From contig SJOL01006486.1 of assembly GCA_004794785.1 (NCBI GenBank), positions 751,586 through 815,585 of the forward strand: a DNA stretch of 64,000 nucleotides. The letters run 5' to 3'. Source of the DNA: Opisthorchis felineus (lineage: Eukaryota > Platyhelminthes > Trematoda > Opisthorchiida > Opisthorchiidae). The translations under genes were made by a program, and so were the position numbers. Below are positions 1 to 30,235 of this stretch, one piece after another. The stretch's first letter is position 1. Every line of letters begins with the position of its first letter. The notes under the pieces were generated by a model that searched no databases, was not told the origin of the DNA, and saw nothing but the letters and a program-made list of their open reading frames with translations.

Positions 1-1504
1 CACGGTCCGATTGATGCGGTCTAACCCGCTGTGAAAAGGGGAAAAGTAGATGAAGTGTGCTCGATACACACTTACGATATGATACATCCGCATTCAGGTG
101 GCACGCAATTGTAAATTGGGTCATGATAGCTAAATCGACCTCTGATACTAGCTCCTTTAACTGCGGGAATTGACTACATTAAGTTCAGATGGCTTCCTAT
201 CATCGACTCATGCAGTTAAGAATGGTGCAGCATGATACCACTTCAGACTGATCAACTGGACCTACCTAAAAATCAGTGTTTGAGTTGAGTAGATCTCAAC
301 CTGTCCAACCATAGTGGATTCGAATTTTTCCGATGAGGATGAACTTGGCTCTCTCGCTTGTCTCCGTTTTATACTGAAATTATGCCAACTGAAAAACTTG
401 TTTCCACACTACACACCACTTTCCACCCCCCTAAAAACGCTATTTTCTTGGCTCTGTTGCTTCGCCTTTTACCGTCATTTGTGAACATTTTTGCAGCTAA
501 CTTAACTGACAGCGCTAGTGGTTTGGGAATATCCGCTCCACATTCAATACGAATAAAATCGAATAGATTGCTTGTGAGATGTAGTTTGGTCGAAGACATT
601 ACACAAATCCTCTTCATGACGTCATATTATTCGTTCAATGTTCAACCAAACTAGAAGCGGGTTCGTTCGCGTTTACTGAAATGGGCTCACTGGTAAAACT
701 TCAAGTAAATATTAGCGAAATACACTCATTTGCAAACAAATTTGGTTTTGCGAGAGACTCACCTGGAACCCAGCTGAATCTCTCGTTTGTGATGTTTGTG
801 ATGTTAGTAGTCCCCCTTGCAATGAGTGCCTCCTGAACAGTGGATTTTTTCCAATACATGAACCTGCTTGTTTCAGTCCCACGAGTTTCCATAATGAATC
901 AAATGGAGCAAACTATTGGGCCTCTTACTGAAGGTTATTGACAAGGAGCTATCCATCAGGCTAGGGGGAAAAAGTTCGTACAGTCAATTCACAAGACCAA
1001 TAAGCTTTTGGGAAAAGTGGTGTTTTTCCCTCGAGCCACGCTGCAGTTTATTGTCCGTTCGAGTAAAAATTGGCTAAATTAGAATGAGAGCCTTTCGCAA
1101 ACCAAACAAGCAAACAGATTTCTTCCGAAGGAATAATTTGACTGACACTTAGTTAGCTAGCTAGCTGATCGACCTTCCCAGTGGAGACCTTGTTCACATG
1201 GTACCAGTTTGAGTGAGATCCATAGGAGCAATCCTCATTCGATTACACCATGTTTGTTTTACAACGTCCCTAGTGTATATGACCTTCGACAACATACAAT
1301 ACTTGCGTCTCATTGTTAATTTCTTGCTGGTTGGTGCGAACGTGGAACAAAAATTATTATGCGAGTTCGTCAAACCCAATAATTAAACGCATAATCAAAT
1401 TGTACTATTTCCGAAAGCATCTTCAATAACCTAACCTAGGTGTACACCCACGCAGATGGTGTACTATTTTTATTATTTATTAATTGTCGCTTATTTCCAT
1501 CCAG
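1..1504. other. No gene recognised; probable Groucho intron
   Basis: No exon of the Groucho Q, GP or CcN regions could be identified here. A short acidic stretch near 322-345 (reading SDEDEL) recalls CK2-site regions but lacks a usable donor. The only recognisable element is the H1 repeat fragment at 714-805. An (AGCT)-like run lies at about 1150-1168. Confidence 0.5.
714..805 (+). repeat. H1 repeat fragment (without hammerhead part)
   Basis: Bases from gcgaaatacactcatttg onward match the arm of the H1 repeat at 25801-25875 almost base for base, including gcgagagactcacctgg and cccagctgaatctctcg. The hammerhead half is absent here. Confidence 0.8.
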
Positions 1505-19461
<17,957 letters not shown>

Positions 19462-20640
19462 TTACCAGCCACGTTTATTGAACTCTTTTCCACTACTCAT
19501 TGTATATGGCACGTATCACGCATCTACTCACCGCCCGTCGGCGTCCTCGGTCCTATTTCGGACTTCCCCTTCCTCTTCCAACTTCTTATCGTCCGCTGCG
19601 TGGTGATCCAATTGACATGAACAGAACGGTTTTCCCACTGGCCGATTGCCTGTCATGACATTAGATTGGTTATTGCTATTCCCTTTGTTAGTGCTTCTGC
19701 AGCGGCACACTCGTTTAGCGTGTTAACAACACGAATCTCGTCATTGATGCTATCACCATTGGTTTGAGCTCTCGCTCTCTCTCTCACACACACGCATTTC
19801 CTCACCTTTTTGGTTCATACTTTTACCTTGTGTTTTCACATGCATTGGTTTTGTTTATTCCCGGTAGGAAACATCAAGATTACTCGTGTGTTGTTTTTCC
19901 TCGCCCCACCCTATAACATACTATTTGTCTTTTTTCGGTTTGTGGGTTTATCTCCATCTTACACTCGATTCTCAAAACCCCTTTGTCACCTCTACCGGGT
20001 ACTTTTTTTCTAGAAAATCACGCTGTCATTGGTTTATAATGTACGGATCATCAGTTGAATTGTTATGAATTTTTCATCCCATGCGCGTCTCTTACTAGGT
20101 AAAAATGAATTCTCTCTCACATCCCTGTATATAGTCCTATGAATTATTCCTCCTCGTTTGCGCCCTCCCCCCAATCCTGTCTCTATGACCTGTTTCTAGA
20201 GGATTCAGTTATTTTCTATAACCTTTTTGGATTCAAAGTTGTCGGAGTTAAGGTCATATTTGGTTCTTCTATTCGCCACGTTAAGTTTTTACCCCCAGCG
20301 GATGAGCACACGTCTCTTCCCCTATCCGGTTAACGTGCGTGCGTCCGCCCTCAACATTCTGTCCGTCTTTTCCAGGGCACAACTCATTCATTTGTAGTAG
20401 CGCTTCCACCCTAGTATCACCAGTGTGTCGAAGTATATATATACATACATACATATATATATATATTCCCTTGACACATCACCCCATTCATTTGAATGTT
20501 GTTGTCTTTAACTCACCAGTTTTCTTGGTTTTCTTCGAAAATGCTGCTCTTTTGCGCACGTGCGATCGCTATGGTTCCTATTCTCTATATCTGACCTTCA
20601 CAATGTAATTCCATTCCCTCTGTTATCAGTACTACTGCGC
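19462..20640 (+). other. Pyrimidine-rich probable Groucho 3' UTR
   Basis: The stretch after the stop is markedly rich in T and C on the + strand, with runs such as cctcctcctcctc upstream, ctctctctctcacacacac near 19770 and many tttt/cccc tracts. It holds no recognisable gene; the reading frames here are T/C-rich chance frames. No AATAAA was seen by eye down to about 21 kb, so the polyadenylation site is unknown. Confidence 0.4.
20432..20468. repeat. TA / TACA microsatellite
   Basis: An interrupted alternating run of tatata, tacatacata and tatatatata units lies in the probable 3' UTR. Confidence 0.9.
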
Positions 20641-21605
20641 TACAGCAGCTGCTGCAACTGATCTCGTGAATTCGATGTGAATTCCATCATGCGCAATGCA
20701 ATATTATATGTTGACCTCAGCCGATTGATGAATGTCTTATCGTTCGGCATCGTGTGTGAGCGTTCCAGGTCACTTCCCTAGGTCAGAGTATACACCACGG
20801 GGATGAAAGCTTTTAGGCATCCATTTGGTGAGTGTTTCACACCAAATCATGACTGATGGAGAAGGAACGCTCTTGTGCTGTCTTTCTCTTGCTAGGCCTC
20901 AGCTACTTTGTTGACTTCTGTGTGACTTAGTTCAAGGACCTAACAGCGTTATTTGTGTCAGGATAAGCGCGCGGCAATTATGTTAGCTCGCAGATGTCGA
21001 AACTCATTTGCTACACAACAGACTCTTTCAGCTTGAGAAAATTGCACAAGTCGTGTGAGTTTCGGTTCAGATTGGAAACGGACCATTTCCCAACGCACCA
21101 CAGCGAGTGTGTGCAACCATAACCACGTCGACAGTAGCCCCTCTAAGAACCGCGAACATTGTTCTTCTTCGCCGATGTACTCATTACATGTGCGCGCATA
21201 GGCCATTCAGTAGACGCGTCACCTTGTCATACGACTTCTCTCTTGTGTTTTCACTGGCCCATGCGATTTTCACCCCTCGCCCGCGCACTGAAAAAAATTC
21301 GAATTAGTCAGCACCACACTGAATTCATGGTAGGTTGGACCTGGTCATGGTAACTGCACCACTGATGACGGATAAGCAAACTCACTGTGCCTACTGCGTT
21401 GAAAAAAATCCGAAGTCAGTCTTGATGGTGGTGGCTGGTTGATTGTACTAACTGTGGCACAGTTAGCAGGTAATAATTCGACATCAGGTGAGTGACGTTA
21501 TTAACCAGCGTAGCGCAGCTATGGCAGTCTACAGCACGTGATAACAGCGGACATACAACTGGACAGCGAGCTCGAGGATAAAATGTGCCATTCCTCCCCA
21601 GTCTT

Positions 21606-21792
21606 ATGAGACGGGGCTCGAGATAGCTCATTGGTTAAAGCGTCAGCTTACGGAGCGGAAAGTCCATCGTCCGAACCCAAACTCAGCATCTCGACTGCTC
21701 CTGTCTGGCAGTATCCCAGCCCTCGTGCCTCCTTCCGTTGGTATGGCAGCAAGGCACCGAAAGAGTGCTACAGCTGAACGATTTATTTATGA
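21606..21792 (+). mobile_element. tRNA-derived SINE, family S1, copy 2
   Basis: It matches copy 1 from gatagctcattggttaaagc through ggcagtatcccagccctcg and aggcaccgaaagagtgctac to a short gatttattta tail. The B box is degraded (cgtccgaaccc) and the body is about 10 bases shorter between ctcctgtct and ggcagta. Confidence 0.85.
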
Positions 21793-21799
21793 GACGGAG

Positions 21800-24700
21800 A
21801 TAAAGTCGATACCCCCGTGTGAAGGGGTGGCCCAGCCAGCAAGAACACCTGCATGGTGAAAGCTCCGACTGCACTCTGACCCGAATGAGTGACAAGTGCC
21901 CATGTTGGACCCGCGCAAATTATGGGATGCTTTGCAGTTGGATGAACCAGTCTCGCGATCGTTAATTTCTTTTGAACCCTCTCAAAGGTCCTGATAAATA
22001 TAGAAATTAAAATATTCAGGTGAATCTGTGCTTTGCTTTTGTGTGATGGATATCGATTCTCTGGTTCGTTTTTTACAGCGGTGCGAATGCCTTTTTGAAT
22101 GACCACTAGTATCTGAACTATGAGGTTCGTTCAGTTCACTACTCGAATGAATGAGTCAGCACAACCGGGTGGCCTCCTTCACCGAACTGTTGTGGCATGC
22201 CCAAAGAACAGTTGCGTAAGTGAAAAATCTGGTTTTGCTTCAATTTTCCTGAACTTGGAGTGAATAGGACAGAACGATCCTGTCAATGTTTTGTGGCACG
22301 ACACATCACCTGGTCACAGTTGAACCATCTGTTTTCTCTTTACCCCTGCCCTTTGACCACGGGAATTAAGATGACGACTAATTAATGGTCTCCACCTGGT
22401 CCCAATGTTTTGGTCAGTTGCCAAATGGTGCACGTTCGCATCAGACGGAGTGTGGATTTATTGTGGATTCACCGTTGCGGCAAAGACTGCGATCAAGGTC
22501 ATGAGTAGCCTCTCGGTACGCCGCATTCACAACAACCAGCATGTAGTGATTGCAACAATCCCCCTTCCAATAAGCCTCCTCTCCGAGAGCGAGTACTCTC
22601 CAAATTTTGTACCGTCTCGTGAGATTTCGTTTGAAACTAATAACGTTTTAGAGCACGGGTTTGAGGCCGATATGTTCGGTGGCCTCAAACTATGATTTTC
22701 ATCCGCATGACACTAATTGCCACGGAACAAGCCGACCGTCGATGGTCCCTCTTGAGTGGGTGTCAAACCAAGACTTAAATTTTGAGGCCCGGTCTCTTCA
22801 GAGAAGATTACCATATCTGGAATGGTATCGAGAAATCACTGGACGTAAAGCCATCATATAGAGTACGCACCGTCAGCGGAGTAACCTGTATTTCTGATTA
22901 ACTGGCCGGTTTGTTGACCAGTCAGGCCACCAGTATAGTGGCAAGAACTGGGTAATTGGAACACTGAGTTGATCATGACGGTGATCCAGACTGCGCAGCT
23001 TTTTTAACAGTGTGGAGTTAATTTTGCCACATGTAGCAACAAGCTTTGGGTTGCAGCCATTATTGGCCAGTATAACCCAAGTTCTCCTGCTGAGATACCA
23101 CCTGGATTTGCCGCTATAGTTCGAAACCCTTATTCTGGGTTGTCAAAAGGAAAATGGAGTTCACCCGACCCCAGCGGTCCCTTTCGTAGCTCTCATAACG
23201 TGAAAGAATGCTGCGAAGATATAAGGCATTGCTGCTATGGAGCCCTAATGCTAGCCTTGTGCTGTTTTCTCACACGAGTTGGTATATCGTATAAAAGTGA
23301 CGAGTACGGAATTGAGGTTTTGCAGCCTGCTTCGTTCGAACCAAAGTGGCGGGGTTCATGAGACTGCTGACACATTCGACGAATTTTTTCGTAGTCTCAG
23401 CTTTAGAGAAGTCCGGATACCAGTTGGCTCAACCTGATAGCGACACCTGTTCTAAACATGCGAATATTGCCGGTCTGTTCGCCTTGCAAGGCAGCATATT
23501 ATTGTTTTGTGAGGCTGTACTTAGACTGATGTGCGTGTGAGTGGGAACCGCGTCTTTTATCCAGCACCGTTGTACGCGCATTGATTATACAATTTCCGGA
23601 CCTAATTTACCATTGTCCGGACACTACCATGGTTCCTTTTGATTTATCAATACACGGTAGGTCAGCTGATTTGAGCCCTTCAAATAAACTGTCAGGCGAT
23701 AACAATGTGTCGTTATCTGCCGTCGAATATCTAAACTTTCATCGCAACCTTATACGCATCCGACCGCTTCCCATAGCTGTCCAGCCTAGCATGGTTGTGC
23801 GATGTGATCCGCATCGACATCTGGTTGAAGTAGCCCTGCGAGGAAGTATACAAACGTATATATACTATACCTTGATTTTTTCTGTTGGAATTCAGCAGAT
23901 GATGGGCGGACTCGACTCTTGCCTTGTGACTTTAAGCATGTAATCAAATGCTGCGCTCTCTAGTAGGTCTTGGTGATGTCAAGACAGTTGTGAGGCTCCA
24001 ACGTTCCCTGTATAGGGATAGATCACTAAATATTAGTAATTGGCTAACCGTACCACAAGCACCGGGGGTCGCAAATTTCGTATGTTTAGGCTAAAATGGC
24101 GGGTTTTCCTCTATTCACTTCGTGCCCTCGATCCGTAACCAATCCCAAATTTAAGCCATCCAGCTTGGAAAGTGACAGTTTAAGTAAATGACGTTGGAAT
24201 TAAAGACCGTTATGACGGGAAATGGCAAGTATTGATGTTAACATATGGAGATTGAAAACGGCTCCAAGTAGCAATGAGAAGGTTGGTCATTCACTTCCCT
24301 CCCCCCAAACCGATGTTTATTTTCGTAAGATCCGGCGACAGCGTTATGCAACCATACAGAACAGACGAATGCAGTCGGTGGAGACTTTGTAACATGGGAC
24401 GAAAACTAAAAGAATCGACAAATTAGGTTAGTAAGTCAGTAGTACTCAGCACTGTTTTCTGCAGCCTGCCTAGTCTACCTGGCCTCCAGTGTGATTTTTC
24501 CCGCGGTTTGAATGGTTACATTTGATATCATTATTGCATCACATTCACTCTCCAGCGGCCTTACAAGTCAGGCTCGTTCATTTCCAGGCAATGAATATGA
24601 ATTCGGCTGCTTCACTCGTTTTATTTTAGGGAACGGCTTTTGCTCGACCATTTCTGACGTCATTTGCTTTTGATTAGCTACTCTAATAGCGTAAAATGAA

Positions 24701-25660
24701 TGAATTCGCTTTCGCCATCTACGTTCGCATCAGGTATGCGTGGTACCCCGTTAGTTTCATGTCCTGCAAAGCGAACGTAGGTTAAACTATCTTGACTTGT
24801 GTATTTATTTTCACATTTGCTTTCTTCGCTACGATCTCGATTAAAAAACTATCCGATCGCACATGATCATTTTGTCGAGTCAAGAGATGCGTGCTAAATC
24901 GGCGCTCGAAGAGTTGTTAGAGTTTTAGAATATAGAAGAGGCGAATAGTTCCGAAAACGGGTTATTCTGTAGAGGAATTAAATAAGTGGCTGTTACGGTC
25001 AAACGGAAGGCACGGTGACGGAAGACGCCAGTTCCGAAGAATATCTCCCGCGGTAGTAACAGTGAAACGAAATAAGAGAGCCCACTTCCCAAAGGTGTTT
25101 CTGCAAATTATAGGTCAGAGGAGGTATAGCATTGGGTCTTATAAATCTTTTGATTAGAATCGCGTGGGGGAGAAGATGATGTGGTCCTATGCGAAACCGG
25201 ACAAAAATACTCTAGAGTGGAGTGTGTATGAGAAAAAGCTTGCCAAGTTTGAAAGGGACAACCTCGCACTAATTGCGAGGAGTTTAACAAAATCGGACCA
25301 TGGAAGGGTGCTGGTAAATATAGGGGCAAGAGAGAATAACCTGAAAGAATGAGAAGTGGCAGTGTGTTCGATCAGTGGTGAAGGTTTTCCGGGAACGACG
25401 AAGACAACCGCATGAATGGATCTGGGTGAATTGAATGTCGTAGTCGACGTGCTCTACTCGGGGATCCTGATGCGGTGAGTGTTTAGTAATGTGACGACCT
25501 GTGCACGATTGTCGCATAAACGGCGAGTGGTAGCGCGTTGCGAATGGTATAGCGAAGAATGACGGCCTGTGACGTAATCTGCGAAGGCCCGAGTACTGGA
25601 AGAAATGATAAGAAATCTCTGATGTAAAGAACAAGGTTGAAGGAGAACAATGGTTTTACG
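21800..25660. other. No gene confidently recognised
   Basis: Several open frames of 60-120 codons occur. The best-looking is 23581-23943 (+), which includes YLNFHRNLIRIRPLP and RCDPHRHLVEVALRG and could be an exon ending at a gt near 23847, but I recognise no family. Frames at 22405-22695, 22661-22861 and 23140-23361 (+) are also unassigned. From about 24.9 to 25.4 kb the + strand is purine-rich. Confidence 0.3.
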
Positions 25661-25672
25661 CAATGTACTACT

Positions 25673-25880
25673 CATAAGGTTGCTGAAAATTCTTCGACAG
25701 CCCACGACCGGTTTCGCCCTTCTTGAGGCTCATCAGGTAGGTGCAGTCCCCGAGTTTTCGTCAACCTTATGTTCTAATTGAACCCAAATTGGACTGTTTT
25801 CAAGAAATACACTCATTTGCAAATCAATTTGGTTTTGCGAGAGACTCACCTGGAACCCAGCTGAATCTCTCGTTTGTACG
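25673..25880 (-). ncRNA. H1 repeat with complete hammerhead ribozyme core
   Basis: Read on the minus strand, 25736-25730 is CTGATGA. It is followed by a short stem II (GCC closing with GGC around TCAAGAAG), then GAAAC at 25715-25711, a minimal stem III of AC-CG-GT, and C as cleavage base (GTC at 25708-25706). These are the invariant parts of a type I hammerhead. The strands on either side form an imperfect long stem I (GAC-t-GC-a-C opposite GTGGGCTGTC). It is closed by the perfect 10-bp inverted repeat cataaggttg (25673-25682) / caaccttatg (25762-25771). The rest of the repeat unit continues to about 25880. Hammerheads in repeats self-cleave multimeric transcripts; activity here is inferred. 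Confidence 0.75.
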
Positions 25881-26058
25881 AGTAGTACATTGCTTAAAAT
25901 TACATGCATCGCGATATCTCGAATGTCGTAGCAACTGGAACATGAGGCGGCCTGGTGCAGCACATTCAGTTGCATGGAAACATCACAAATGGATTCAGCT
26001 GGGTTCCAGGTGAGTCTCTCGCAAAACCAAATTGATTTGCAAATGAGTGTATTTCTTG
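25801..26058. repeat. Perfect 67-bp inverted repeat made of two H1 units
   Basis: Bases 25801-25867 are the exact reverse complement of 25992-26058 by direct comparison, separated by 124 bp. The spacer is itself the continuation of the inverted H1 unit (it contains gcgatatctcgaatgtcgta and gtactactcgtac in inverse), so two H1 units face each other. A transcript across it would form a long perfect hairpin. Confidence 0.9.
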
Positions 26059-26917
26059 AGAGTAATGGTTATTCAAGAACTCGCGCTGATGTTCTAGTAG
26101 ACAAGACATACTTGAATAAAACTACTGCCTAGGAGAATCTCAACCCATTTGGTCGGGCTGAGGTACATTGCTGGCGGATCTGTGTTCCAGACTCGATCTA
26201 GTGCTTCCAAAATATCAGGATAAACCGTTTCAGCAAATGAGTCTAAAGAGAACGACCTTGCGGGAGGCGCATAGGCCATGTATTTGAGCGATGACCACTG
26301 GACGCACTCTGTTCCCTATGATCCACAAGAGTTTTCTGGAAACAGTTGACTCCAGAACTTTCGATAGAATGGTACTCATTGTAGTCGGATCGGGGATCAA
26401 TTAAGACAATGTTCAGGCTATGTGAATTCTTCCTGGACGACCGGAGAACATCCGAAGAAATTGACGCACGGAAAACTTTCTGGAGCAGAGTTTCGGGTCA
26501 AATTTGACTGAACCGAACTGCGTATCTCAGCGAACAAACCAAGGGCCATCATTACAACCTGAGCTACCTATATTTTGTTCAATCGCACTCAGACTGATTG
26601 TTTTGGCCAGATGTCAGAATGACCGGCTTCCAGTTGGTACGTTCGGTCCAAGACGCATCTTGGAGTTGCGACTGTCAGATGTAGCCATTGCGTGGTGACG
26701 AGGGGATGCATCCGCCGTCTACTGGACATCCTGTAATTCCCAACGTAACACAAACCCATGGTTAAACCATCGGGATGCTTGTTTGTCAGACTTAAGGAAG
26801 CGAGAAATATACTGGATTGACCGTCATAAATGGCATTCGTTACCATCTCGAGAAAGCGAACAATGGTCCAGCTGCTGGCCTGCGTTGACAGAAGCTGGGA
26901 ACTTGACGCATACTCAC

Positions 26918-27325
26918 TCAGTCAGCTGAAGAGGGCCGCCAGAAGGTAGGACCAGAGAGCGCAGGTTTTACGGATGAAAACGGATAGGCAGGGGGGGTGA
27001 GATTGTTATCAAGACTAGTCCAGAGGAATGGAAGAGCGAATGTCGTAAAAGAGGGATAAGTCGTCATGAATAAATCTGTGGTTGGTGCAGTGTCACAGTC
27101 TGGGTCAGTTGCACTCTCACGAAGGGAGACAAGATGAGTGTAAGAAGAACCTAACCCCGCCTTGTACAGAATATCTACGGGAAGTATAGGGTAGCCACTC
27201 CTAATTATGAGCTTTATGGGCACGGAGTTCTGTGATCGGATGGGATCGAAGAATGCGTTCAAAATTGACGTTCCGGGAATACAGAGGAAGCGCCAGTGTC
27301 GTTTGGCGATACACAACGAAAGCAT
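26918..27325 (-). CDS. Candidate 3' exon, unassigned (minus-strand gene)
   Basis: The open frame of up to 135 codons ends at a stop at 26918. Its latter part is rich in Pro, Thr, Ser and aromatic residues. No domain is recognised. An acceptor could lie at gatccgatcacag, giving an exon that starts NSVPIKLIIRSGYP. Position and strand would suit a tail of the CUB gene upstream, but no phase chain connects them. Chance cannot be excluded. Confidence 0.2.
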   Translation of the reverse strand: MLSLCIAKRHWRFLCIPGTSILNAFFDPIRSQNSVPIKLIIRSGYPILPVDILYKAGLGSSYTHLVSLRESATDPDCDTAPTTDLFMTTYPSFTTFALPFLWTSLDNNLTPPAYPFSSVKPALSGPTFWRPSSAD

Positions 27326-28595
27326 TTGTTACAACGGGTTAGACGGAAGCTGAATAGGATAAACTAGAACTCTGGTGTACATGCACCAGGGATGGAGATG
27401 TAGGACAGAAAAAGAGGAATGGGTGTTAACAGGAACGCCAGTCCTGTACCGAGAACAATCGAATGATGAATAGTTCGGGAGCTGGAGATGAGTGTGGTCG
27501 CCAGACCGGAGATCTAGGTTCCGATGAACAGCAGAGAAGGGGTAAAAGTTGGCGACCCGAGTTGACGTTTCAATTCAAAACACGGGTGTTGCACTGAGGA
27601 ATTGAAAGAAGCTCGAGACAGTGGAGTGGCGAATTATCACAGTTCCTATACCCGCATTTTCTAGATGAGCGACAGGCCTCTAACCCAAATCATGTTTGAC
27701 CTGGTGACCTTCGTGATGGTACTTTCCTGAGTGTATCGTCAGCTATCTACCGTCTGTGAATTACTGTCCTCTTAGCCACCAGTCAAATATTATTTGTGTT
27801 GAAAAGAGGAGGGCCGGCTGTTTCGTATAAGAACGGGATAAAGCGTCCACTGTTAAGAAGAAATCAACGAAAGCCATACAAATCGAAAACGGATGCAACC
27901 TATGACGGTCCGGAAAAGCATTCGACACTTTGGAAAAGTGGAAGCTAACGAGGGTCACAACTCGCTGGAAAGCCCCTCAACACTAATGAATGTAGCAGTC
28001 ATTTCCAGTCCAACCGGTCTAATTGGCAAGGCAAAAAATGGACTCAGGAATCTCATATCAAAAGTTAAGTACCGAAATACCGAAAAAAAGAACTTTGGCC
28101 CTTAAAAACAACGTTAGCGAATCCTGAGGCTTGACTTTGTACCAGCACTTCAGATATTAAGCTTTTCGTACACCGAAGAGGACGGTATTCGGTGCGTCAT
28201 TTTTCCTTCAGAAGCTCTACGTGATCGAAACACTACAGCGCATTACTGTGCTCGAACTAACAACGGAAAAGTTTGTGAACCGCCACATTTAAGTCGGACC
28301 CGCATTGCTGGTGTGGATCACTATTCTTTGGAATTTTTCTTCACACGAGCTTGATGACTGGCAAGTCAACTCGGGAGCTTGGAGTGAGAAACCATGTAAA
28401 ATTCCTATTATTTTGGCTGGTAAGAATAAACTCATTAGGCCCTATTTTACTGGGAAGTGCTATTTAACTTAGTAAGTTAAGACAGTTATAGAAGAATGCT
28501 GGGCAACTTTTCGCTATTCGGGGTCCCAAATTAAACCTCCCCCACCTATAGTTATGTTCCCGAAGGGACGGTGCAACATACAGTCGCTGACTTAC

Positions 28596-28843
28596 AGAGC
28601 AGGAGCTTCAAGAATGTTTAAGAACATTGGGATCGGACAAGGTGGCTCAGCCAGTAGAACCATTGGATCTGTATTTAGGGGAATGCCTTCTATGTTGGCA
28701 TCGTCGGCCAAGACTTTATGATTGGACGCCTTTCGATAAATTCTGCCAGGAAAGCGTTCGCAACACAGCAAGGTTAATTCCTCGATGTTGGTACAAGGTG
28801 TAAAGATTTCCTCATTCAGTGAAAAAGGAAAGTTGAGAGTCAT
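28596..28843 (-). CDS. Candidate internal exon, unassigned (minus-strand gene)
   Basis: The minus-strand segment lies between a good acceptor (gtagccttcttctag) and a strong donor (gctct|gtaagt). It is open throughout: 82 codons plus two bases. It contains FTPC, LLCCERFPGRIYRK and EPPCPIPMF, so it is Cys-containing and well balanced in composition. No family recognised. It lies downstream of the CUB exons on the same strand and may belong to that gene. Confidence 0.3.
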
Positions 28844-29936
28844 CTAGAAGAAGGCTACATTCGAATTGTGGTTATTCAACAGGGCACGGCCGTAGTATGT
28901 TCGGTCCTGCGAATGCGAGTCATAAGACAGGCTGTCCAAAGAAACTTGAAGTGAGCACGGGTGGTGAACGCGAATTCATTTAAATTACGTCTCGGGATCC
29001 CTACTCAGATATGTAGGCACATTGGAGACAGTCTGGCAAAAGCTGTTAGTGGAACAAGGTGACTGAAGCAAGGGAACTTATTGATTCGTTTTCTGAACGC
29101 GACCAAGTGCAACTTGTGAGGTTACAGAAGAGTGAATTTGACGCGATTTTAGTGTAATTATTTGTAATAGGGTCACAAATAGCCGGTGAATCCAACCGAT
29201 GTTCATTCTGTATAATCTCAATAATGTGCTGCATTCCATAAGCACCGTGTAACTTTCCGGTGGACAATGGTGACGTTCGTATCGGCTCTATTCGACGTCT
29301 TAACTAGTACCATTGCGTGCCTGTGAGAAATTCGGAGCAGCAACACGAAACCGATCCAAATAGTGGACAGGAGTGTGTCACGTCACATTCATTGTGTGAC
29401 TGAGTTCACTACAGATGTCTGCCACATCATGCTCGACCACGGTCAACTAAGGTAGGGTGTTTTAGAAAACCTGGAATTGTCAAAAGTAGATGTCCACCAT
29501 CCTAAAAGTGAATGTGCTTCCACAAACAATAGGATAAACAGATTCGGACGATCGCTGCCCCGCAGGCTTAACATCGAACTGTGAAGAATACTCTTTTTTT
29601 GATCTGCCAGTCGGTTTACCTCAGGTCCAACCTTATCGGTAGGATTTCTAGAACAGTCACCACCTTGTTTTCTGCTTCAAGCGTTTCCATCAAAAGAGAT
29701 GCTGTTTCCCATCAGCTTCCATAACTTTGGGACCTCAACTTCCATCCTCCCAGTTCTCCATATTCGTTTGAGCATAACAGAACAACAATACAACGGTGAC
29801 TGAGACATTCGCAGGTGGTGAGATTTGTCGTGCACATATCGCTCTACGAATTGTCAGTCACTGAACCACCAAATTTTGCTGCGATGAGACCGCCTTAAAA
29901 ATAATTCGAACATTTTCCTGGAGGAACACTACTCTT

Positions 29937-30225
29937 CAGGTCGCCAAAAACTCTTCAACAGCCCACGATCCGTGTCACACTTATTGAGGCTTATTGGTGA
30001 AGCGCAGTCCCCGAGTTTCCGTCAGCTTTATTTTCTACTTGAACCCAAATTGTACGAGACTCGCGAAATACGCTCAAACTAACTTTGTTAACGGAAAACT
30101 GAAGTGAATCTCTTGTTTATGATGGTTTTCAATTAAGTGTGCTTCACAAAGGCCGTCTCATATTTCAGTTGGTACGATATTTGAGGCATCACAGTATATT
30201 TTCTTGAACAAACATGGCTCATGAG
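29937..30225 (-). repeat. H1 repeat, full unit with decayed hammerhead
   Basis: It matches the H1 unit from ctcttcaacagcccacga through agtccccgagtttccgtca, cttgaacccaaattg and tttcagttggtacgatattt to cagtatattttcttgaac. It then runs into tcatgaggttgct, the start of a next unit, giving a unit length of about 280 bp. The antisense hammerhead core is lost: the CTGATGA position reads CCAATAA and GAAA reads GACA. Confidence 0.8.
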
Positions 30226-30235
30226 GTTGCTTCAA

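Noticed and set aside
322..350. Acidic SDEDEL stretch as a Groucho CcN exon
   Set aside because: No usable donor follows and the frame turns into unrelated sequence; too short to support.
25108..25705. Overlapping minus-strand frames of up to 116 codons
   Set aside because: No domain, no splice logic, and compositions that mirror a purine-rich + strand.
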